A stretch of 64,000 nt of DNA from Blastococcus aggregatus. Its GTDB lineage: Bacteria > Actinomycetota > Actinomycetes > Mycobacteriales > Geodermatophilaceae. Positions 59,231 through 64,000 of the stretch are shown here, piece after piece. The notes under the pieces were generated by a model. The model was not told the DNA's origin, made no database searches, and was given only the letters and a program-made list of their open reading frames with translations. The position numbers were made by a program, and so were the translations under genes. Where the stretch lies: positions 248,001-312,000 of the forward strand of contig NZ_OBQI01000001.1 in the NCBI RefSeq assembly GCF_900221005.1, in the 5' to 3' direction. Each line of letters opens with the position of its first letter. The first letter of the stretch is position 1.

Positions 59231-59318
59231 GGGATCAGCTCACCTGATCGTCGAGCGTCCTCCCTCACCGCAGAAGGTGAGGGAGGACGCCGCATGATCA
59301 GGGTCCCTGATCGTGGCG
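59231..59318. repeat. Dispersed palindromic repeat, copy B
   Basis: A perfect 15-bp hairpin (GCGTCCTCCCTCACC at 59255-59269, complement at 59276-59290) is flanked on both sides by GATCAG...CTGATC palindromes (59233-59249, 59296-59312). On the minus strand CGCCACGATCAGG, CCCTGATC and GCGTCCTCCCTCAC line up with copy A at 13868-13909. It overlaps the 3' end of the epimerase remnant. Confidence 0.72.
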
Positions 59319-60120
59319 GGCGAGCAGCTCGGCCTCCAGCTCCGGGGGCAGGCCGGGCTCCTGGCGGTGCGCCATCGGCGGCATGGGCGGTCGCTCGTGG
59401 GCGCGCAGCCAGGCCCAGGTGTCGGCCACCGTCTCGCGCAGCGGCCGGCTGGGCAGCCCCAGCTCCCGGGCACGGGTCGTGTCGACGTCCCAGGCGGTCC
59501 GGGCGACGGCCCGTGGCAGCCACAGGGGCAGGTGCACCCACGGCTGCACGCCGGCCTCCACCAGCCGCTCCTCCGCGACCGGCACCCACTCCACCTCGCT
59601 CCCGGTGACCTCGCGACAGACCTCCAGCAGCCCGCCCAGGGTGGTCATCCCGGCCGGCCCGGTGGCGTTCACCGCGCCGGACCGGCCCTCCGCCGCGACC
59701 CCGACCAGCCACGCAGCCAGGTCCCGGGCGTCGACCAGCGCGATCGGCTGGGCCAGGGCGTCCGGAACGACGACCCGCCCGCCGCGGGCGATGCGCTCCA
59801 GCCACCAGCCCAGCCGGTGGATCGGATCGGAGGGCCCGACGATGAGCCCGGCGCGGGCGGTGAGGAAACCGTCGCCCACGGCTGCGGCGAGAACCCGCTC
59901 CGCGTACGCCTTGTTGGGCCCGTACCCGTCGTCCTCGGTGTCCCAGGTCGGCTCGTCGTCCTCGGGGCCGATGGGGCCGGGTGGCCAGTTCCGGTAGGCG
60001 TTCGAGCTGCTGACGAAGGCGTACCCCTGCACGCCTCCCAGAGCGGCGGCCGCGTTCGAGCGCCGCCGTCACGACGTGCCGACCGAGGAAGTGGGTGCCG
60101 CCGAGGACCAGGAGCCGCAT
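59298..60120 (-). pseudogene. NAD-dependent epimerase/dehydratase with internal deletion
   Basis: The 5' end (60120) encodes MRLLVLGGTHFLGRHVV, a Rossmann start, up to about ALERG. The sequence then jumps into another frame at ALGGVQGYAFVSSSNAY near 60045, where the catalytic part of the fold begins. The roughly 60 residues that normally lie between (NAD-binding strands 2-4) are absent. The rest (LVDARDLAAWLVGVAAEGRS and C terminus) is normal. It is a deletion-damaged gene or an assembly error; an independent shorter protein starting at 60032 would lack NAD binding. Confidence 0.75.
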
Positions 60121-60185
60121 GCCCTCAGCCCAGCGGACCCGCTCCCCCGCTGTCCAGCCGGTTCACGACCGGCGCAATGCCCCGG

Positions 60186-60686
60186 TCAGACGGCGCGGCG
60201 GTACGCCTGCGGGACCTGGGGCAGCGGCGTGGACCGCGCGGCGGCCAGCACCATCTGCGGCGAGCGCGGCAGCCCGCGGCGGGTGCACAGGCGCAGCGCT
60301 CGGGCCCCGGTCAGCACGTCGGTCTCCGGCGGCACGACGAGCAGGTCCGCGCGCCGGCTCCCGCCGTCCCAGGTCAGGCAGACCACGAGCGGGTCCATGC
60401 TGCGGAAGCCCCCGGTGCGGACCACGCGGTCGCGCACGACGAGCTTGCGCGCGGTGGGCCGGTCCCAGGCGTCCAGGGAGTAGGTGAAGCGCTCGATCCG
60501 CACCCCGCGGCGGTCGAGCTCGGCGAGCAGCTCGGGCAGCTCGACCTCGAGGTCGTGGCTGCGCGGGAACCACGCGCCGTCGAACGCGGAGGTGCCGTCA
60601 CCGGCGCCCTCCCGCAGGCTCACCCGGACATCGATCCCGCCCCTGAAGGAGTTCTCCACCGGAGCCGTTCGGGTGATCGTCGTCAT
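60186..60686 (-). CDS. DUF5994 family protein
   Basis: 166 aa. FDGAWFPRSHDLEVELPELL and the following strand-rich region match the actinobacterial DUF5994 pattern (W-P-R-S... L-P-x-L). No signal peptide or membrane segment. Function unknown. It lies between the damaged epimerase gene and typA on the same strand, with separate spacing, so it is probably monocistronic. Confidence 0.8.
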   Translation of the reverse strand: MTTITRTAPVENSFRGGIDVRVSLREGAGDGTSAFDGAWFPRSHDLEVELPELLAELDRRGVRIERFTYSLDAWDRPTARKLVVRDRVVRTGGFRSMDPLVVCLTWDGGSRRADLLVVPPETDVLTGARALRLCTRRGLPRSPQMVLAAARSTPLPQVPQAYRRAV

Positions 60687-60880
60687 GCGTGCGGCCGCCT
60701 CTCGTGCGCTCGTCCCCCGGGGTCATGACCCATGACCCCGAGAAGAACGTAGGCGGCACGCTGCGCGCGTCGCGGGGAGCGACGGCCCGGCGCGGCGGGC
60801 TCCTGCGGCCGGTCGTCACCACCCGTGCCCGCCTCGCCACAGCCCCCGCCGCCCTCCCGCTGCGCTACCGCGGAGAACCA

Positions 60881-60919
60881 GAACGGGCACCCGGCGCGGA
60901 GTGCGCTGGGTGCCCGTTC
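60881..60919 (-). terminator. Terminator downstream of typA
   Basis: GAACGGGCACCC at 60881-60892 pairs perfectly with GGGTGCCCGTTC at 60908-60919, 12 bases beyond the typA stop. Confidence 0.78.
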
Positions 60920-60931
60920 GAAGCGTCCGGA

Positions 60932-62824
60932 TCAGACCGGCTTGGGCTTCTTGTTCTTCGCCTTGCCGCGCTCGGTCTGGTCGAGCACCACCTTGCGGAT
61001 GCGGACGGTGGCCGGGGTGACCTCGACGCACTCGTCCTCGGCGCAGAACTCCAGCGCCTGCTCCAGGTTCAGCACCCGTGGGGGGATGAGCCGCTCGAGC
61101 TCCTCGGAGGTGCTCTTCCGCATGTTGGTGAGCTTCTTCTCCTTGGTGATGTTCACGTCCATGTCGTCCGGACGGGAGTTCTCACCGACGATCATGCCCT
61201 CGTAGACCTCGGTGCCGGGCTGGACCATCATCTGGCCGCGCTCCTGCAGCGAGAACATTGAGTACGTCGTCGCCACGCCCTGGCGGTCGGCGACGAGCGA
61301 GCCGGTCGGACGGGCACGCATGTCGCCCAGCCACGGCTCGTAGCCCTCGAGGTTGTGGTTGAGGACGCCGGTGCCGCGGGTCTCGGTGAGGAACTCGGTG
61401 CGGAACCCGATCAGGCCACGGGACGGCACGATGTACTCCATCCGCGCCCAGCCGGTGTCGTGGTGCACGAGGTTCTCCAGCCGGGCCCGCCGGACGGCCA
61501 GCGCCTGGGTCAGCGTGCCCACGTACTCCCCCGGGACGTCGATCGTCACGCGCTCGACCGGCTCGTGCAGCTTGCCGTCGACCTCCTTGGTGACGACGGT
61601 CGGCCGGCCCACCGTGAGCTCGAACTCCTCGCGGCGCAGCTGCTCCACCAGGATGGCCAGCGCCAGCTCGCCACGCCCCTGCATCTCCCAGGTGTCCGGG
61701 CGGTCGGTCGGCAGCATGCGGACCGACACGTTGCCCACGAGCTCCTGGTCGAGGCGGTTCTTGACCAGGCGGGCGGTCAGCTTCTTGCCCGACTTGCCCG
61801 CCAGCGGCGAGGTGTTGATCCCGATGGTGATCGAGATCGACGGCTCGTCGACGGTCAGGGGAGGCAGCGGGCGCGGGTCGTTCGGGTCGGCGAGCGTGTC
61901 GCCGATCATGATGTCCTCGATGCCGGCGATGGCGACCAGCTCACCCGGGCCGGCACTCGCGGCCGGGGTGCGGGTCAGGCCCTCGGTGACCAGCAGCTCG
62001 GTGATCTTGACGTTCTTGATCGTGCCGTCGACCTTGCACCAGGCGACCTGCTGGCCGCTCTTCATCTCACCGGAGTGGATGCGCAGCAGCGCGAGGCGAC
62101 CGAGGTAGGGCGAGGCGTCGAGGTTGGTGACCTGCGCGCGCAGCGGCTCCTCGGCGTCGTAGACCGGTGCCGGGATGGTGTCCAGCAGGGTCTTGACCAG
62201 GGGGCCGAGGTCGGAGCTGTCCGGCTCGGTGCCGTTCTCCGGGCGGGTCAGGGACGCCTTCCCGGAGCGCCCGCTGCAGTAGACGATCGGGAAGTCGAGG
62301 TTGTCGGCAGACATGCCGGCGTCCTCCATGAGCTCCATGAACAGCTCGTAGCACTCGTCGACGACCTCGGCGATGCGCGCGTCGGCGCGGTCGGTCTTGT
62401 TGACCGCGAGGATGACCGGCATCCCCTTCGCCAGCGCCTTGCGCAGCACGAAGCGGGTCTGCGGGAGCGGACCCTCGGAGGCGTCGACCAGCAGGCAGAC
62501 GCCGTCGACCATGGACAGACCACGCTCGACCTCGCCACCGAAGTCGGCGTGACCGGGGGTGTCGACGATGTTGACGACGACAGGGTTGCCGTTCTCGTCG
62601 GCCAGGTGGATCGCCGTGTTCTTGGCGAGGATGGTGATGCCGCGTTCACGCTCGAGGTCCATCGAGTCCATCACGCGGTCCTGCGTGGAGTCGTTGTCCG
62701 TCCCCTCACCCTTGGAGCGCCCGAGGGCACCCGCCTGGCGGAGGAGGGCGTCGACCAGGGTCGTCTTGCCGTGGTCGACGTGAGCGATGATCGCCACGTT
62801 GCGCAGGTCGTCGCGAGTGGGCAT
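60932..62824 (-). CDS. typA: Translational GTPase TypA/BipA
   Basis: 630 aa. G1 is [17 protein letters not shown], switch II has [17 protein letters not shown]4 is [11 protein letters not shown] and G5 lies in the SGRSGK segment; EF-G-like domains and the C-terminal TypA-specific domain follow ([15 protein letters not shown]). TypA binds ribosomes and affects assembly and stress or cold adaptation. Length and motifs are normal. It ends in Lys-rich KNKKPKPV. Monocistronic, followed by a terminator. Confidence 0.95.
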   Translation of the reverse strand: MPTRDDLRNVAIIAHVDHGKTTLVDALLRQAGALGRSKGEGTDNDSTQDRVMDSMDLERERGITILAKNTAIHLADENGNPVVVNIVDTPGHADFGGEVERGLSMVDGVCLLVDASEGPLPQTRFVLRKALAKGMPVILAVNKTDRADARIAEVVDECYELFMELMEDAGMSADNLDFPIVYCSGRSGKASLTRPENGTEPDSSDLGPLVKTLLDTIPAPVYDAEEPLRAQVTNLDASPYLGRLALLRIHSGEMKSGQQVAWCKVDGTIKNVKITELLVTEGLTRTPAASAGPGELVAIAGIEDIMIGDTLADPNDPRPLPPLTVDEPSISITIGINTSPLAGKSGKKLTARLVKNRLDQELVGNVSVRMLPTDRPDTWEMQGRGELALAILVEQLRREEFELTVGRPTVVTKEVDGKLHEPVERVTIDVPGEYVGTLTQALAVRRARLENLVHHDTGWARMEYIVPSRGLIGFRTEFLTETRGTGVLNHNLEGYEPWLGDMRARPTGSLVADRQGVATTYSMFSLQERGQMMVQPGTEVYEGMIVGENSRPDDMDVNITKEKKLTNMRKSTSEELERLIPPRVLNLEQALEFCAEDECVEVTPATVRIRKVVLDQTERGKAKNKKPKPV

Positions 62825-62924
62825 GCGGTAGGGCCACCTCAGAGGGGTTCGGGGATGTCGCGGCGTCGGCGCGCGGCATCTCGTGTAACGGCCGCCATCC
62901 CGGCGACCTTCCCAGGGTAGTCGC

Positions 62925-63272
62925 TCAGCCGGCTGCCACCTCCTCCCGCGGGACGTCGACCACCCCGAACGTGACTCCTGCGGCGGTGAGAGTGACCAGA
63001 CTCACCGCCAGCCAGGCCGACATCCCCACCCCGATGGCCAGCACGTGGGCCAGCACGAAGGCCCCGACGTACAGCGCGGCCAGCGCCACGGCGGTGGCCG
63101 GGCCCCGGCGGCGCAGCCAGAGAGCACCCGCCGCCAGGCCGGCGGCAGCGAAGACCGCACCCCCGAGCGCCCGGATGCCGGTGCCCTGCGCGATGCCGAA
63201 ACCGGCCGCGAGGCCGACCGCGACGAGGGCGGCCGAGGGGAAGCGGGTGCGGAGGAGGCTGCTGGTCGACAT
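62925..63272 (-). CDS. Small hydrophobic membrane protein, unknown
   Basis: 115 aa from the ATG at 63272 (MSTSSLLRTRFPSAAL). Four hydrophobic segments (about 12-30, 38-53, 60-80, 86-106) leave little soluble sequence. No family recognised. It lies 13 bases after the DsbA-like gene on the same strand and may be cotranscribed. Confidence 0.7.
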   Translation of the reverse strand: MSTSSLLRTRFPSAALVAVGLAAGFGIAQGTGIRALGGAVFAAAGLAAGALWLRRRGPATAVALAALYVGAFVLAHVLAIGVGMSAWLAVSLVTLTAAGVTFGVVDVPREEVAAG

Positions 63273-63285
63273 GCCGCCCAGTGTC

Positions 63286-64000
63286 CTACCCCTGCGCGGC
63301 GGCCGAGACGGCTGCCGCGATCCCCTCCGGGGTGGCCTCCCGCAGGGGCAGCTCCTCGCCGTCGACCCGGATGGTCGGGGTGCCCTGCAGCCCGGCCTTG
63401 CTGGCCTCGTCGGTGACCCGCCGGGTCCAGTCCTCGTACGCCAGGTCCCGGATCCCGTCGGCAACCCGGGTCCCGGTGGCGCCCGCCTGCCCGGCGAGGG
63501 CGACGAGCCGGTCGTCGGAGAGGCCGGGGCCGCCCTCCTCCGGCTGGGCGGCGAACAGCAGTCCGGAGAAGGCGACGAACGCCTCGGGCCCGGCGGCATC
63601 GGCGACCACCGCGGCCGCGTTGAGGGCGCGGGTCGAGTACCGGTCCGTCGACGCGCGGTCCAGGATCGCGACCGGGCGGTACTCGACGGCCGCTGCCCCC
63701 GAGTCCACCAGCTCGGCCAGGGTCGCCGCGTTCCGCTCCTCGAACGCCCGGCACACCGGGCAGAGGTAGTCCTCGTAGACCTCGATGACCACGGGGGCAC
63801 CGGCGTCGCCCACCCGGACGGCCGCGCCGTCGGCGACGGTGTTCCCGGGGACGGCCGCCCGGTCGGAGGTCGAGGTCCTCCTGTCCTGGACGACGAACAC
63901 GACGACCAGGGCGGTCAGCACGGCCACCGCGGCGGCGATGCCGCCGAGGATGCCGCGCCGGCGACGGGTGGCGGCCGTCTGGGCGAGGGCCACGCGGCGC
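63286..64000 (-). CDS. DsbA/thioredoxin-fold membrane-anchored oxidoreductase, 5' end cut
   Basis: At least 235 aa; the frame stays open to the window edge and the GTG at 63993 is probably internal, so the start lies outside. A basic stretch and one membrane helix (ILGGIAAAVAVLTALVVVFV) anchor an extracytoplasmic thioredoxin fold with VIEVYEDYLCPVCRAFEE (active-site C-x-x-C) and the cis-Pro loop GTPTIRVDG. Such proteins form or shuffle disulfides in exported proteins. Confidence 0.88.
   Translation of the reverse strand, partial: RRVALAQTAATRRRRGILGGIAAAVAVLTALVVVFVVQDRRTSTSDRAAVPGNTVADGAAVRVGDAGAPVVIEVYEDYLCPVCRAFEERNAATLAELVDSGAAAVEYRPVAILDRASTDRYSTRALNAAAVVADAAGPEAFVAFSGLLFAAQPEEGGPGLSDDRLVALAGQAGATGTRVADGIRDLAYEDWTRRVTDEASKAGLQGTPTIRVDGEELPLREATPEGIAAAVSAAAQG

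Noticed and set aside
1-64000. CRISPR arrays
   Set aside because: No regularly spaced set of three or more direct repeats with unique spacers was found; the tandem repeats at the island ends have only two units.

Overview
The window is high-GC DNA with GTG/TTG starts, start/stop overlaps and leaderless-looking genes. Its content is typical of actinobacteria: IdeR-type iron boxes, an ECF sigma/zf-HC2 copper locus, a Cys leader peptide, TypA, and DUF3618, DUF5994 and DUF6326 proteins. A member of the Geodermatophilaceae (Blastococcus, Modestobacter or Geodermatophilus) or a close relative is the best guess; this is inference, since no rRNA is present.

Layout. 0-4 kb: Zn metallopeptidase, enoyl-CoA hydratase, and a stress-type envelope trio (apolipoprotein-like, holin-like, DUF3618). 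4-14 kb: a signalling and surface region with a PAS histidine kinase, a SipW-dependent secreted protein with its own signal peptidase, a receiver/degenerate-HPt protein, an OmpR regulator, and a five-gene operon (receiver-PIG-L deacetylase fusion, ATP-grasp, PHP, processive GT2, small membrane protein). 14-17 kb: PEP-mutase-family enzyme, then iron genes (Bfd, bacterioferritin, siderophore-interacting protein) with two IdeR-like boxes. 17-22 kb: MerR regulator, two polytopic membrane proteins flanking a cupredoxin-like lipoprotein, and an orphan FlbD. 22-29.4 kb: gluconokinase, esterase, enoyl-CoA hydratase, an orphan peptide-binding lipoprotein, methyltransferase, DUF6326 protein and a NarL-type two-component pair.

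29.5-43.7 kb is a 14.2-kb integrative island in the 3' half of tRNA-Ala(GGC). It is bounded by an exact 46-bp direct repeat, with tandem 12-bp repeats just inside each end that look like integrase arm sites. At the right end are a tyrosine integrase, an excisionase and a small Zn-ribbon protein. The cargo looks defensive: DarT-DarG, an AbiTii protein, a 742-aa protein with a PD-(D/E)XK-like motif, a 1280-aa protein with a possible nuclease-like N terminus, a DUF5677-like protein, plus an IS110 remnant and a frameshifted SRPBCC gene. No relaxase, replication or conjugation gene is seen.

43.8-64 kb returns to core-like content: VOC/AraC pair, M23 peptidase behind an MtrA-like box, an operon that looks able to make and polymerise a CDP-activated polyol, an ECF-sigma copper locus (SCO, YcnI, CopC-CopD, zf-HC2, sigma), DUF47-Pit phosphate uptake, an MFS exporter, a TauE/SafE transporter behind a Cys-rich leader peptide, a broken epimerase gene, DUF5994, TypA, a small membrane protein and a DsbA-like protein cut by the window end. 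A hairpin repeat family occurs twice, near 13.9 and 59.3 kb, each time between convergent genes.
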